In this document: piece by piece, positions 1 through 8,418 of the stretch | Layout of the letters: every line of letters starts with the position of its first letter | How positions within the stretch are numbered: position 1 is the first letter of the stretch | Source of the DNA: G963675935 sp963675935 | GTDB taxonomy: Bacteria > Planctomycetota > Planctomycetia > Pirellulales > Thermoguttaceae | Length of the DNA stretch: 64,000 nucleotides | Reading direction: 5' to 3' | Assembly: GCA_963675935.2 (NCBI GenBank) | Contig: CAXXPV010000003.1 | Coordinates: forward strand, 1,178,001-1,242,000 | Translations under genes and position numbers: made by a program | Notes under the pieces: model-generated | Seen by the model: the letters and a program-made list of their open reading frames with translations, nothing else | Databases searched by the model: none | What the model was told of the DNA's origin: nothing

Positions 1-267
1 GGGGGTGTTTTGTGGCTGTTGAGTAGAACAAGAAAACGGCCGCAGCCGCTCTTCCAGCATCCCTAGGGCATCGCTGCCATCGGCCGGGGCCTGCACAAAA
101 TCGAAAGGGTCGGCTGCCACGAACGAGTAGCGGCCCAACGTCGGGTGCGGCATGGCGCTGTCGAGAAACAGGCAGTGCGGCAGATGTGCCAGTCGGAGGA
201 ACACGTCCTCCGGCTCCGGCGCCGGCACGATCTCCTCGATCAGAGGCAATAAAAGGTTAGGTATCAT
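1..267 (-). CDS. pabB: Aminodeoxychorismate synthase component I, N-terminal part (cut by window edge)
   Basis: The first 89 residues of a minus-strand gene that continues beyond base 1. The motifs HCLFLDSA and LGRYSFVAADPF match the N-terminal region of PabB and anthranilate synthase component I proteins, where the strand containing the conserved Ser helps form the tryptophan/regulatory pocket. PabB converts chorismate and ammonia to aminodeoxychorismate for folate synthesis. The ATG at 267 starts MIPNLLLPLIEE. The frame stays open upstream to a TAG near 345 but without a better start, and no clear Shine-Dalgarno site is seen. TrpE is an alternative, but the short N-terminus before LFLDSA favours PabB. 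The chorismate-binding catalytic domain lies outside the window. Confidence 0.75.
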   Translation of the reverse strand, partial: MIPNLLLPLIEEIVPAPEPEDVFLRLAHLPHCLFLDSAMPHPTLGRYSFVAADPFDFVQAPADGSDALGMLEERLRPFSCSTQQPQNTP

Positions 268-401
268 CTGAGTGTGTGAAGATGGGGTGGATGCGCAACG
301 ATAGTAAGTTGTAGCGGTCAAATAGAATATATCGGGAGATCGCTATTCTTGAGATGTCCGTCATCAGGTATCATGGGAGTCAACTGGAAGGACTCAGACG
401 A

Positions 402-680
402 ATGGATGGATTCTACTCGCCCGTGGCATTATGGCTACTCATGGCCTTGCAATTCCTCGGCATAATGAGCGCGTGTGCGGCCCGGTTTAGCGAAGGCACC
501 CCACGCCAGAGGTTGAGCCAGGGCATGTTTCTTGGGATACTGCCACTTATGGGTTGTTCTACAATGGTCGCATTTGCGATTGGACCTGGCTGTTGGCTGG
601 CCTGCGCCACGACACTTGCGGTCATGGTTTTGACGGTCACCTGCGACTTCCGAAGTAGTCGAGAATCATCGACATGGTGA
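402..680 (+). CDS. Small integral membrane protein, planctomycete-type, function unknown
   Basis: A 92-residue protein with two or three hydrophobic segments: VALWLLMALQFLG near residues 9-21, GMFLGILPLMGC near 42-53, and a C-terminal ACATTLAVMVLTVTCDF. I associate the GPGCWLACA and VTCDF motifs with a family of short uncharacterised membrane proteins recurrent in planctomycetes. The ATG at 402 is preferred over the one at 354 because GAAGGA lies 9 nt upstream and homologues, as I recall them, begin near the first hydrophobic segment. It is divergent from pabB. No function can be assigned from sequence. Confidence 0.6.
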   Translation: MDGFYSPVALWLLMALQFLGIMSACAARFSEGTPRQRLSQGMFLGILPLMGCSTMVAFAIGPGCWLACATTLAVMVLTVTCDFRSSRESSTW

Positions 681-994
681 GTAGGCGTCGGACTTCTTCC
701 ACCAAGCTCTCTATCTTATCTGCAAAGTGCCCTACCTCGCCTGTATTGGGCAGCAAAATCGAAAAAAAGCTTCCTTTCGGTAGAACCCTTAACCGAAACC
801 TATAGCTAGGCAGCAATCATCGCCACGGGCGTTGCCGGGGGGGCAATTCCGCGAAACGTGTTTGCCGCGAATGCGGCAAGACGCCTCTCCCCCTCTGCGA
901 CCGACCGAATGGCCTTGCCGCCAACCTGAGCAGACGAATTCACTGACTTCCCCGGGGGACGTTCTCTGGGGTAGAGCCACAGAGGAGGGAGAAA
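681..994. other. Intergenic region upstream of the BON-domain gene
   Basis: About 310 bases without a convincing gene. Small open frames on both strands show no domain or signal features. The last 15 bases carry AGGAGGGA, the ribosome binding site of the next gene. No promoter could be placed with confidence. Confidence 0.4.
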
Positions 995-1948
995 ATGCGA
1001 CGTTTCTTAACGGTTTTCGTGGTCGCCGCCATTGCCGCGGTTGTCCCCGCGCTGGCCTTGGCCGGCAATCAAGAGGTTGCCGAACAGATCGCCAATCGGC
1101 TGCGCAACAGCGGCCAAATGGTTGATTACAAGATCGGCGTGAAGTACCAAGATGGGACGGCATGGCTGCGGGGGCAAGTGTCGAACGAGGAACAGATGAA
1201 GACGGCCTTGCGGCTGGTGTTTGAGACTGCCAGCGTCGATCGGATCGTTAACGATCTGAACGTCGCTTCCAGCGAGGCCGTGCAGCCCGAGGCGTCGCCG
1301 GTTGGCATGGACGCCAACGTGACGCCGTCGAGCTACAATCCGCTCCGCGAGACGGATGTCGCGCCGGTGGCCGACGCCCGTCAAGGGGCAAAGCCGCTGA
1401 GCTTGGCGAAGCGGTTGGAATCGGCCATTCGCGGGCCTTTCGAGAAGCAGACGCCGGCCAAGGAAGAAACGCCGGCCTACGCCGACCAGGTTCCGAGTTC
1501 CTTCGCGCCGGAGGTAGTCGAACCGGTCACCGCCGAGGAGCCGCAAGAGCTTCCTCGTCAGTTGGCGACGCCGAAATATGCCAAGCCCACGGCCCGAATG
1601 ACTCGCGAGCCTGCCCGTGTCGCGATGCAAGCCACCCGTGCGCCGGTTGCCCCCAACGGAGCGCCGATGCCGATGTATTCCGCGGCCAACAACCAAGCGG
1701 GAGTGGCCCCGGCGCGTTACGACCAGCCTTGCATGCCGAATTATGCTTGGCCGAGCTACGCGGCTTATCCGAACTACGCCGCGGTGACTTATCCCAAGCA
1801 GTATTCGCCGACGGCTTGGCCGTACATCGGACCGTTCTATCCGTATCCTCAGGTTCCGCTTGGATGGCGGAAGGTTACGTTGGAATGGGATGACGGCTGG
1901 TGGTTCCTCGACTTCAAAGATCAGCCGGCAAGCTGCTGGCGTCGTTAG
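995..1948 (+). CDS. Secreted BON-domain protein with Tyr/Pro-rich tail
   Basis: A 317-residue protein with a clear signal peptide (MRRFLTVFVVAAIAAVVPALALA) followed by a BON domain at about residues 25-90 (IANRLRNSG, VKYQDGTAWLRGQVSNEEQM, VDRIVNDLNV). BON domains are small alpha/beta modules of periplasmic or outer-membrane proteins and are thought to bind phospholipid surfaces. The middle is low-complexity Ala/Pro/Glu. The end is rich in Tyr and Pro (PNYAWPSYAAYPNYAA) and closes with a Trp-rich stretch. AGGAGGG lies 7-9 nt before the ATG. A strong intrinsic terminator follows 50 bp downstream, so it is probably monocistronic. A role in the cell envelope is inferred from export plus BON. Confidence 0.8.
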   Translation: MRRFLTVFVVAAIAAVVPALALAGNQEVAEQIANRLRNSGQMVDYKIGVKYQDGTAWLRGQVSNEEQMKTALRLVFETASVDRIVNDLNVASSEAVQPEASPVGMDANVTPSSYNPLRETDVAPVADARQGAKPLSLAKRLESAIRGPFEKQTPAKEETPAYADQVPSSFAPEVVEPVTAEEPQELPRQLATPKYAKPTARMTREPARVAMQATRAPVAPNGAPMPMYSAANNQAGVAPARYDQPCMPNYAWPSYAAYPNYAAVTYPKQYSPTAWPYIGPFYPYPQVPLGWRKVTLEWDDGWWFLDFKDQPASCWRR

Positions 1949-1998
1949 TCGATCGGTGATTGGGGCGAAGTTCGCCCGACACAACTGAACCAACACAA

Positions 1999-2034
1999 GC
2001 CCCCGCGCGGATCAGCCGCCGCGGGGGCTTTTTG
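1999..2034 (+). terminator. Rho-independent terminator after the BON-domain gene
   Basis: GCCCCCGCG (1999-2007) pairs with CGCGGGGGC (2020-2028) and is followed directly by TTTTT. It is GC-rich with a compact loop and lies 50 nt after the stop codon of the BON gene. Confidence 0.85.
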
Positions 2035-2072
2035 TGTTATGGCGTTCGTAGTTCCGGCTTCAGCCGGCCGTT

Positions 2073-2097
2073 GGTGCGGCAGTTGTACTGCCGCACC
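2073..2097. repeat. Perfect 10-bp-arm hairpin in the intergenic region
   Basis: GGTGCGGCAG and CTGCCGCACC are separated by TTGTA. It lies between the BON gene terminator and the first REP-like element. Function unknown. Confidence 0.5.
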
Positions 2098-2156
2098 TGC
2101 AAATCCAGGGGTGGCAGTACAACTGTCGCCCCAACCAAGCCGGTGTTTTCATCATC

Positions 2157-2238
2157 GTTTAGCTGGCGAACTTGTTCGCCGCGAATGCTCGATGGTTTCG
2201 GCCAAAAAAGACGCGGCGAACAAGTTCGCCGGCTAAAC
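2157..2238. repeat. REP-like palindromic element, family A
   Basis: The arms GTTTAGCTGGCGAACTTG (left) and its near reverse complement (right, ending GGCTAAAC) enclose a loop of about 28 bp containing GGCCAAAAAAG. It is one of at least seven complete copies of this family in the window. It lies downstream of two convergent genes, so it may act as a bidirectional transcript end. Confidence 0.85.
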
Positions 2239-2263
2239 GGAAGTGAACAACGCGGAATAGTCG

Positions 2264-2986
2264 TTACGCGAAGCTGTACGGCGGCCACGGCCCCAAGACC
2301 GCGCATCGCCAATCCCGACATGCCTCGCTTGCGTTCTCCACGCGACTCCGAAAAGCGGCCTCTCGGCCTCGTTCGATAAGAAACGCCAGCCGGATTGGGT
2401 GCGACGGAGAGGATTGCAGCTTCCGCCACTGCCGGTAGCAGCCGTGCAGACTCTCGACGAATTGCTGCACGATCGCGCTCTCCTGCTCGGCGTTTTCGTT
2501 CGCCCCTCGATGGTGCGTCCGGTGGTTTTTCAGATAATCGAGCGGCGTTTGCGGCTTGGCCGCGGCGCTCGGAGGAGTTTTCGTTGTACAGCCGCACAAT
2601 CGGCGACAGGAGTCGCCTCCAACATCGCTCTTCAACGGACCGTTGGGTTTTTCAGCCGGTGCGATCCGTAGTCCCATTTCGCAAGTCCACTCGAGATGGC
2701 CGAGGCGATCGAGCAAATCGAGGCTGCGGTCTTCGAGCAGGGCGCGGATTTCCGATTCGTCGCGCAGTTCGGTCCCGAATCGCAACGGCAACACGCTGAT
2801 GCGGCGATGAATGGCGTCGAGCGAGGCGGCATGAAGCATCGGCGGCACGGCCTGGTGCGGCGCGTCGATGTACGCGCAAGCCAATTCTCCCGCAAGGCTC
2901 CACCGCATGTTGACCGCTCCGGCGGCTTGCCGCGGCACGCTCGGCACGTCTCGACAGCGGCTGATGCCCAACGGATACAACGGCAT
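2264..2986 (-). CDS. GvpL/GvpF-family gas vesicle protein (second of pair, short form)
   Basis: A 240-residue protein with the hallmarks of the GvpL/F family: ISVLPLRFGTELRDE in the N-terminal domain, the C-terminal domain LAFLIERGREAAFRSRVE, and the terminal signature LGPWPPYSF. GvpF and GvpL are accessory gas vesicle proteins; GvpF contacts GvpA and initiates assembly. The chosen ATG at 2986 has GGAGG about 10 nt upstream. It lies 17 nt after the upstream paralogue, so the two are co-transcribed. The N-terminal half is shorter and more divergent than that of the upstream protein. The middle (around residues 130-180) is low in similarity. No GvpA or other Gvp protein is present, so the role is uncertain. 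Confidence 0.78.
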   Translation of the reverse strand: MPLYPLGISRCRDVPSVPRQAAGAVNMRWSLAGELACAYIDAPHQAVPPMLHAASLDAIHRRISVLPLRFGTELRDESEIRALLEDRSLDLLDRLGHLEWTCEMGLRIAPAEKPNGPLKSDVGGDSCRRLCGCTTKTPPSAAAKPQTPLDYLKNHRTHHRGANENAEQESAIVQQFVESLHGCYRQWRKLQSSPSHPIRLAFLIERGREAAFRSRVENASEACRDWRCAVLGPWPPYSFA

Positions 2987-3003
2987 GGCGGCAAAACCTC
3001 CGC

Positions 3004-3966
3004 TCACAATTCCAGACTGGGACAGAAATGGTACGGAGGCCAAGGGCCGCTCACTTCCAACGCCAGCCCGCGACTGTTGACCTCCCGATCGACGTACTGA
3101 ATGGTCTCCAGCCAATTGGATTGCACCGAACGCGAGAGCAGGAATGCGGCATTGAAGACCAAATCCTCGCTTCGGCCGGTCAAATCGCTCAGCAGGTTGC
3201 GGATGCGGCAGCAGTACTCGGCCTTGTCGGCCAACCGTTGTTCAACCGTCTGAATCGTCTGATATACCCTGGCGCGAAGTTCCCTGCGGTCATCCCATTG
3301 GGGTTTTCCACCTTGCACGGTCTGGTTTGTCCGACATTTATAGGGATGGCACAATTCAGACAATTTCGACCGCTCACGGTATCGCCGGATCAGATGGGCA
3401 ATGCCGGAGTTCGCGGCGCGGGACCGATTCACGTTATCGGTTTGTCGCACGACCGTTGAAGGTCCACGTCCGCCGATTGGCATCTCGGAACCCTCGCGAT
3501 AGTGCGGCGCCGGTGGGCCGCCATGGCCGGGCAGCGGTTCCAAATGGCGATTCGCCAAATAGAGCTTGACTCCCCATTCCTGCCGATCGCCGAGTTGTTC
3601 GAGAAACTCCGCCACGGTCGATCGGCAGCTTGCCAGCATTTTCAGTAAGGAATCGCGCGAGCGAAACACCATGCCGAGCCGCAACGGCAGCACCGCGGAA
3701 CTGGCGGACGCGAGGCAGATGATCTCGTTGTGCCGGGCGGCGATCTTGCCCAGCCATTGAATGTCCTCGGTCGTCTTGCTCTTCAATCGCTCGGGAGCGA
3801 ATTGCGCCGGATCGACGCGGCTGACCACCGCGGCCATCGGGCCTTCGCGAATCAGTTCGACGCCGTAATGAGGATCGACTCCGGGACCGATCTCCCGCAC
3901 GCGGCATTCCGGCGTTGCGAAGGCATATTGGCAATAATGCAAATCGCTCGTATCGTTCATGTTCAA
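3004..3966 (-). CDS. GvpL/GvpF-family gas vesicle protein (first of pair)
   Basis: A 320-residue protein with the usual GvpL/F order: an N-terminal domain with PMAAVVSRVDPAQF, DIQWLGKIAARHNEI, SSAVLPLRLGMVFRS and QEWGVKLYLANRH (about residues 43-160), a central insertion rich in Arg/Gly, and a C-terminal domain with DLVFNAAFLLSRS ending in VSGPWPPYHF. Length is above the usual 250-280 because of the central linker (about residues 165-225). It is first in a two-gene unit with the paralogue downstream. No gvpA, gvpN, gvpO or gvpK is visible nearby, which suggests either a remote gvp cluster or a gas-vesicle-independent use of the fold. Confidence 0.82.
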   Translation of the reverse strand: MNMNDTSDLHYCQYAFATPECRVREIGPGVDPHYGVELIREGPMAAVVSRVDPAQFAPERLKSKTTEDIQWLGKIAARHNEIICLASASSAVLPLRLGMVFRSRDSLLKMLASCRSTVAEFLEQLGDRQEWGVKLYLANRHLEPLPGHGGPPAPHYREGSEMPIGGRGPSTVVRQTDNVNRSRAANSGIAHLIRRYRERSKLSELCHPYKCRTNQTVQGGKPQWDDRRELRARVYQTIQTVEQRLADKAEYCCRIRNLLSDLTGRSEDLVFNAAFLLSRSVQSNWLETIQYVDREVNSRGLALEVSGPWPPYHFCPSLEL

Positions 3967-4209
3967 CTCGGCATCAATCCATCAGGGGATTCGTCAAGCC
4001 ATACTTCTTGACGCCTCCACCCCCCGCATCAAAATATAACTTGCAACTCAGTCGATTCGGCCGGAAGATGACGTTTCCATCGGGCTGTTGCGACATTTTC
4101 CACCGAGCGCGTCCATTCCCGAATCGACGAACATGCGACACGGTGGCGAATATCGCACGCATTGCGAAGATTGTCCGCTCGACGTGATTTATTGACCCTC
4201 GGAATAGCA
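3967..4209. other. Intergenic region between the gvp-like pair and a MITE fragment
   Basis: About 240 bases of lower GC content. It contains the likely promoter region of the gvpL/F-like pair. No gene is supported. The following 130 bases are a repeat fragment. Confidence 0.3.
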
Positions 4210-4340
4210 ACAGGAGAATTGCAAAGTCGCATTTTGGGGATAGATGGGAAAGACCGTCATTCTGAGCGCAGCGAAGAATCTCGTTGGCCCGCAGGAACTT
4301 ACGCGATACCACGGAGATTCTTCGCTGCGCTCAGAATGAC
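4210..4340. repeat. MITE-like element, family B (left end plus palindrome, right end lost)
   Basis: It begins with CAGGAGAATTGCAAAGTC, the family B terminal repeat, then a conserved 26-bp stretch, then a palindrome with arms CATTCTGAGCGCAGCGAAG and its complement. After the right arm the sequence departs into unrelated DNA (AAAATAGCC), so the right terminal repeat is missing. The palindrome alone produces phantom peptides containing SERSEES and FFAALRMT. Confidence 0.8.
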
Positions 4341-4473
4341 AAAATAGCCTATCTGCCAGAAAATATGGCCGCACACCTCGTCAAGCCCCATTTGCATCGG
4401 CGGCAAATATCCGTTACGCTGATTGTTTGCAGACAGCAAGAAATCCGTGGTAAAAATAGGAGATATTGGCGCG

Positions 4474-5736
4474 ATGAGATGCCACTTTGCATTGTCCGTG
4501 TTGTTGGGAATTGCGTGCTTGGCCGGAAACAACCTTTGGGCGGCGAACGCGCCCGACGCCGACGCCGCAGTCAAACGCATCAAGGCCCTTTCGGGCAAGA
4601 TCGAGCGCGACGCCGACAAGAAGATCGTCAGCGTCGATCTACTGAGCCGCTCGGCCACCGACGCCGATGTCGCTCTGCTGACCGCCTTGGGTGATTTGCA
4701 AGAGCTTTCCCTGTGGGGCGCTGAAATCAGCGACAAGGGCGTCGGGCAACTCGCGGCTTTCCCCAAGCTTACCAAGCTGACGTTGGAGAACACCCAACTC
4801 ACCGACGCCGGACTGGAAACGCTCAAGAAGTTGCCTCGGCTGAAGGCGCTGAATCTTCGCCGCAATACCAGCATGACCGACGCCGGCTTGGCCTGCGTCA
4901 AGGAACTGCCGAACATCGAGCTTTTGTCGCTGCTTTACAACAACATCACCGACGACGGATTGGCCCAACTCGAGGGACTTAAAAAAATTAAAATGCTCGA
5001 TCTTCGCGGTTGCGTTCAGATCGACGACGACGGACTGGCGCATCTCAAGGGGCTGACGAGTCTCAAGAGTCTGAAACTGCGGAATACGGCCGTCACCGAC
5101 GCCGGTCTGGCCCATCTCGAAGGTCTATCCCACTTGGTCGCCCTGTCGGTCGAAGACGCCCAGATCACCGACGAGGGCTTGAAGGTTTTGGGAAAATTGC
5201 CCAATCTCGAAGAGCTTAGCGTTTTCCGCTGCTACAATGTGAGCGACGACTTTTTCGCGTCACTGAAAGGCTCGACCCGCTTGAAGCAGCTCGCCGTCCG
5301 CGACACACCGATCGCCGGCGCCGGTTTGGCCAAAATCGTCGCGGCGAAGAATCTCAAGAAGCTCGATTTGTGCGAAACCCGGGCCGACGACGCCGCCATG
5401 AAGCACGTCGCCGCTTTTCCCGCCCTCGAGTGGCTCGACCTTTGGCACACCCGCATCACCGACGAGGGCCTGCGGAGTATTGCGACTTTGGACAAGCTCA
5501 ACTATCTGAACCTCAACGACACGAAAATCACCGACGCCGGTCTCGCGGAAGTCGGCAAAATGGCCGGGCTGGAAACCCTGAACCTCAATCTGACGAAAGT
5601 CACCGACGACGGATTGAAGCAACTTGAGAATCTGAAAAATCTCAAGTCGCTCAGTTTGGAGCAGACGAAGGTGACTCGCGAAGGCGCCGCGAAGTTACAG
5701 AAAGCGCTGCCGAACTGCAAGGTGAAGCGACTCTAG
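4474..5736 (+). CDS. Secreted leucine-rich-repeat protein
   Basis: A 420-residue protein. A signal peptide (FALSVLLGIACLAGNNLWA) is followed by about 14 leucine-rich repeats of about 24 residues with the consensus xLTDAGLxxLxxLxxLxxLxL, the cysteine-free RNI/GALA-like type common in planctomycetes. Repeats run from about residue 70 to the C-terminus. The ATG at 4474 has AGGAGAT 7-8 nt upstream and puts the signal peptide at the N-terminus. An earlier in-frame ATG at 4423 would bury it. These repeats form curved binding surfaces, but the partner cannot be read from sequence. A family A element lies 14 bp after the stop and may end the transcript. Confidence 0.85.
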   Translation: MRCHFALSVLLGIACLAGNNLWAANAPDADAAVKRIKALSGKIERDADKKIVSVDLLSRSATDADVALLTALGDLQELSLWGAEISDKGVGQLAAFPKLTKLTLENTQLTDAGLETLKKLPRLKALNLRRNTSMTDAGLACVKELPNIELLSLLYNNITDDGLAQLEGLKKIKMLDLRGCVQIDDDGLAHLKGLTSLKSLKLRNTAVTDAGLAHLEGLSHLVALSVEDAQITDEGLKVLGKLPNLEELSVFRCYNVSDDFFASLKGSTRLKQLAVRDTPIAGAGLAKIVAAKNLKKLDLCETRADDAAMKHVAAFPALEWLDLWHTRITDEGLRSIATLDKLNYLNLNDTKITDAGLAEVGKMAGLETLNLNLTKVTDDGLKQLENLKNLKSLSLEQTKVTREGAAKLQKALPNCKVKRL

Positions 5737-5750
5737 GGCAACATTGGAAT

Positions 5751-5824
5751 GTTTAGCCGGCGGGCTTGCCCGCCGCGTTTGCGGACGCGATATTCCGCGC
5801 GGCGAGCAAGCCCGCCGGCTAAAC
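5751..5824. repeat. REP-like palindromic element, family A
   Basis: GTTTAGCCGGCGGGCTTGC and its complement ending GGCTAAAC are joined by a loop of about 24 bp. The right flank ACGACATTGCAAC matches the flanks of other copies, extending the consensus beyond the hairpin. Confidence 0.88.
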
Positions 5825-6032
5825 GACATTGCAACACGTTCCTGATGGTCAATAGGCGGAACTACGAACGATTTTGCGGTCTGTCCGCTCCGATTCTAAC
5901 GATTGTGCCGCCGGGCGGATTTTTGCGGCGATTTTACATTGCCCCCATCGTTCTCCACTTGCCGCGTCCGCCACGGATGGGTTCTATAGTTGCGTAGCAC
6001 GCATTCTTATGGAACGAGTCCGGGAGATTATC

Positions 6033-7916
6033 ATGTCCGATCGGCCGACACACGGTGTTTCGCGGCAATCGAAGGGGTGGAGACATTATTTGCCCATGCT
6101 GGCGACCATCGTCGCCGGCGTGGGATTTTCGGTGGCGGTGTTCTTCGCGGTTCGCTGGTGGGAATCGCGTGACATCGAAGCGGCCTTCCGCTCGGAGGCC
6201 GAGGATCGAACGTACACCGTCAAAATGGCGTTCGAGACGGAATTGGCCATGCTCGAGTTGGTTCGCTCGTCGTTGACGGCGGACGGCCGCGTCGAGCGCC
6301 GGGAATTCGGCGAGATGCTCGCTCCGTTTCACGCTCACGACAACAGCATCGAGGCGGTCGAATGGATTCCCCGCGTTTCACGCCAAAATCGACAACAATT
6401 CGAGGCCGCCGCGCGCCGCGACGGTTTCGAGAATTTTCAAATCACCGAAACCGACAAAAACGGCGCGATCGTGCGGGCCGAGGATCGCGAGGAATACTTC
6501 CCGCTCTATTATGCCGGGCCACGGCCGGCCGATAAATCCATCATCGGCTACGATGTCGCCTCGGAGCCGGTCCGCCTCAAGTCGCTCGAACAATCGTGCG
6601 ACAGCGGAAAAGCCACGGCCAGCGGCCGAATCGATTTCATCCAGGACCCCGAACATGCCGGAGGATTTCTGGTTAGCCTGCCGGTCTACGAGCAGGGAAA
6701 ACCCATCAAAACCGTCGCAGAACGCCGCCAATACTTGCAGGGCTTCATCATGGGCGTTTTCCGGCCGCAGGCCATGCTCGATTCGGCGCTTGCGGGGCTT
6801 CAACCGGCGGGCATCAACGTCGGTCTGTTCGACGCCTCGGAGAAGCTCAGCGGCCGGCCGAAAGATTTTCATGAGACTCGCTGGGGAGACGACCAGCGGA
6901 AAACCTACGATCTCGCCAAAACCAAAATTTCCGACATCCTGCATTGCGAGGTGCGTCTCGACGTGGCCGGCCATCCTTGGACGGTCGTGTGCGTGGCCGC
7001 GCCCGGCTACGTGGCCGCGCATTCTTCCTCGTGGCCTTGGGCCGTCTTGGGGATAGGACTTGCCTTCACCGCCCTGTCGGCCGGATACTTGTCGTCGGTC
7101 GTCAACCGCCGTGCCTGCCTGGAGGAAAAGGTGCTGGAGCAAACCGCCGACGTTCGACAGGCGCAGGAAGAGGTCATTTGCCGGCTGGTTTCGGCGGCGC
7201 AGTGGTCGGACGAGGAGACCGGAATGCATATCCGGCGAACCGGCCTGTTGAGCGAGGCGTTGGCCCGCGCCGCGGGCTGGTTCGGCGACGACCTCGAAGC
7301 CATCCGTCAAGCGGCGCCGATGCACGACGTCGGCAAGATTGGAATCCCCGACGCCATCCTGCAAAAGCCCGATTCGTTGACGCCCGCGGAATTCGAGGTG
7401 ATGAAGACGCACACGCGCATCGGCGCCGACATTCTCTCCGGCTCGAAGGTGCCGATGCTGCAAATGGCCCGCGACATCGCGCTGAACCACCACGAGCGAT
7501 GGGATGGCAGCGGTTATCCTCGCGGATTGGCCGGCAAGGCCATTCCCGAAGCGGCGCGGATCGTGGCCATCGTCGATGTGTACGACGCCCTGACGCACGA
7601 TCGGGTGTATCGGCCGGCGATGCCGGAAGCCGAGGCGTTGACCACGATGCGATGCGGCGCCGGAACGCAGTTCGACCCCGCGCTGCTGTCACTATTCTTC
7701 CTGCATCTCGTCGAACTGCGCGACATCATGAAACGCAATCCCGACGACATGCTGAAACAAAAGACGCCGATCCACAATTGGGGCGGCGTTTCAACCGCCG
7801 CTTTCGGCACGGCGCCGCAAAAGCCGTCCACGCCGCCATTGCCGAGCCAGCCGTCGTCGTTGCCCCCGATCGTCGGAATTGGAAACGCCGACACCGGCCA
7901 GCCGACGGGCGTTTGA
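6033..7916 (+). CDS. CHASE-domain membrane sensor with HD-GYP output (putative c-di-GMP phosphodiesterase)
   Basis: A 627-residue protein. The first membrane segment is at about residues 17-36 (YLPMLATIVAGVGFSVAVFF), followed by an extracytoplasmic CHASE domain at about 70-290 (IEAVEWIPRV, YFPLYYAGP, GYDVASEP, GFLVSLPVY). The second membrane segment is at about 333-353 (WAVLGIGLAFTALSAGYLSS). The HD-GYP domain spans about 380-570, with the HD pair at H431-D432 (MHDVGKIGIPD), HHERWDGSGYP with GYP at 494-496, and DVYDALTHDRVYR. HD-GYP proteins hydrolyse cyclic di-GMP, so this is a ligand-gated turnover enzyme. The ATG at 6033 has GGGAGA upstream; earlier starts would add a non-conserved leader. 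The Ala/Pro-rich tail is unremarkable. The ligand is unknown. Confidence 0.88.
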   Translation: MSDRPTHGVSRQSKGWRHYLPMLATIVAGVGFSVAVFFAVRWWESRDIEAAFRSEAEDRTYTVKMAFETELAMLELVRSSLTADGRVERREFGEMLAPFHAHDNSIEAVEWIPRVSRQNRQQFEAAARRDGFENFQITETDKNGAIVRAEDREEYFPLYYAGPRPADKSIIGYDVASEPVRLKSLEQSCDSGKATASGRIDFIQDPEHAGGFLVSLPVYEQGKPIKTVAERRQYLQGFIMGVFRPQAMLDSALAGLQPAGINVGLFDASEKLSGRPKDFHETRWGDDQRKTYDLAKTKISDILHCEVRLDVAGHPWTVVCVAAPGYVAAHSSSWPWAVLGIGLAFTALSAGYLSSVVNRRACLEEKVLEQTADVRQAQEEVICRLVSAAQWSDEETGMHIRRTGLLSEALARAAGWFGDDLEAIRQAAPMHDVGKIGIPDAILQKPDSLTPAEFEVMKTHTRIGADILSGSKVPMLQMARDIALNHHERWDGSGYPRGLAGKAIPEAARIVAIVDVYDALTHDRVYRPAMPEAEALTTMRCGAGTQFDPALLSLFFLHLVELRDIMKRNPDDMLKQKTPIHNWGGVSTAAFGTAPQKPSTPPLPSQPSSLPPIVGIGNADTGQPTGV

Positions 7917-7945
7917 TCGCGGTTGGCCATCAGGATTGCAGTGTC

Positions 7946-7974
7946 GTTTAGCCGGCGAGCTTGCTCGCGGCCAC
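7946..7974. repeat. Family A element, single left arm
   Basis: GTTTAGCCGGCGAGCTTGC followed by TCGCGGCC; the right arm is missing. It abuts the HAD-hydrolase relic, so the element or a deletion may have removed the 5' part of that gene. Confidence 0.75.
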
Positions 7975-7975
7975 G

Positions 7976-8095
7976 CAATACAAGCCCGATCACCCGTTGA
8001 TGATCGGCGACGCGCTGGGCGACTATCAAGCGGAGTTGCTCTCCGAGTTCGATCGCTGCTTGCCGAGCCATCCGTCGTGGCCGGTGGAGGAGTAG
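7976..8095 (+). pseudogene. C-terminal relic of a HAD-type hydrolase
   Basis: A 39-codon open stretch ending in TAG encodes PDHPLMIGDALGDYQAEL, which resembles motif IV (GDxxGD) of HAD-superfamily phosphatases, followed by a plausible family C-terminus (SHPSWPVEE). There is no start codon and no upstream hydrolase domain. The 5' boundary is the single arm of a family A repeat. It is best read as the last sixth of a deleted gene. The HAD assignment rests on one motif. Confidence 0.55.
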
Positions 8096-8111
8096 TGGAC
8101 AGAAAGTAGGT

Positions 8112-8168
8112 TATGCTTTAGCATAACACCGGAAGCGGCAACCGGATTTATTATGCTAAAGCATAACC
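8112..8168. repeat. Inverted repeat GGTTATGCTTTAGCATAAC ... GTTATGCTAAAGC type
   Basis: Two nested palindromes based on TATGCTTTAGCATA are separated by about 22 bp. A related diverged copy lies at 10581-10641 after gnd. It is AT-rich, unlike the other repeat families. Confidence 0.7.
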
Positions 8169-8212
8169 CATGCGACTTGCGCAATGGATGCAGCTATAGG
8201 GATTATTGCCAG

Positions 8213-8400
8213 TCCCGAAGGGACGGTAGCCAATAGCCAGGGGCGTCAGCCCCTGGTGGAAAATGTCGCCCCACCAGGAAAGCCGCGAAGCGGCGACAGT
8301 AACTTCTGCCGCCCCTCCGGGGTTTTCGCTAAAAAACGCATTCCCTCCAGGGGCTAACGCCCCCTGGCTATTGACTACCACCGCTTCGCGGCTAAAACCT
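8213..8400. repeat. Composite repeat region (CCCGAAGGGAC and CCAGGGGCGTCAGCCCCTGG motifs)
   Basis: Several short perfect hairpins are packed together: CAGTCCCGAAGGGACGG, AGCCAGGGGCGTCAGCCCCT, CCGCGAAGCGGCG and GGGGCTAACGCCCC. TAGCCAGGGGCG near 8238 is mirrored by CGCCCCCTGGCTA near 8368, making the block a large imperfect inverted repeat. It directly precedes the 5'-truncated dinD relic. Confidence 0.7.
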
Positions 8401-8418
8401 AGACACAACAACACATTG

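Noticed and set aside
4162..4374. Small open frames with SERSEES and FFAALRMT peptides
   Set aside because: They are produced by both strands of the family B palindrome and recur wherever it occurs; they have no ribosome binding sites.
6378..7598. 406-codon minus-strand frame opposite the HD-GYP gene
   Set aside because: Antisense shadow with His/Arg/Gly-rich composition and no domain.
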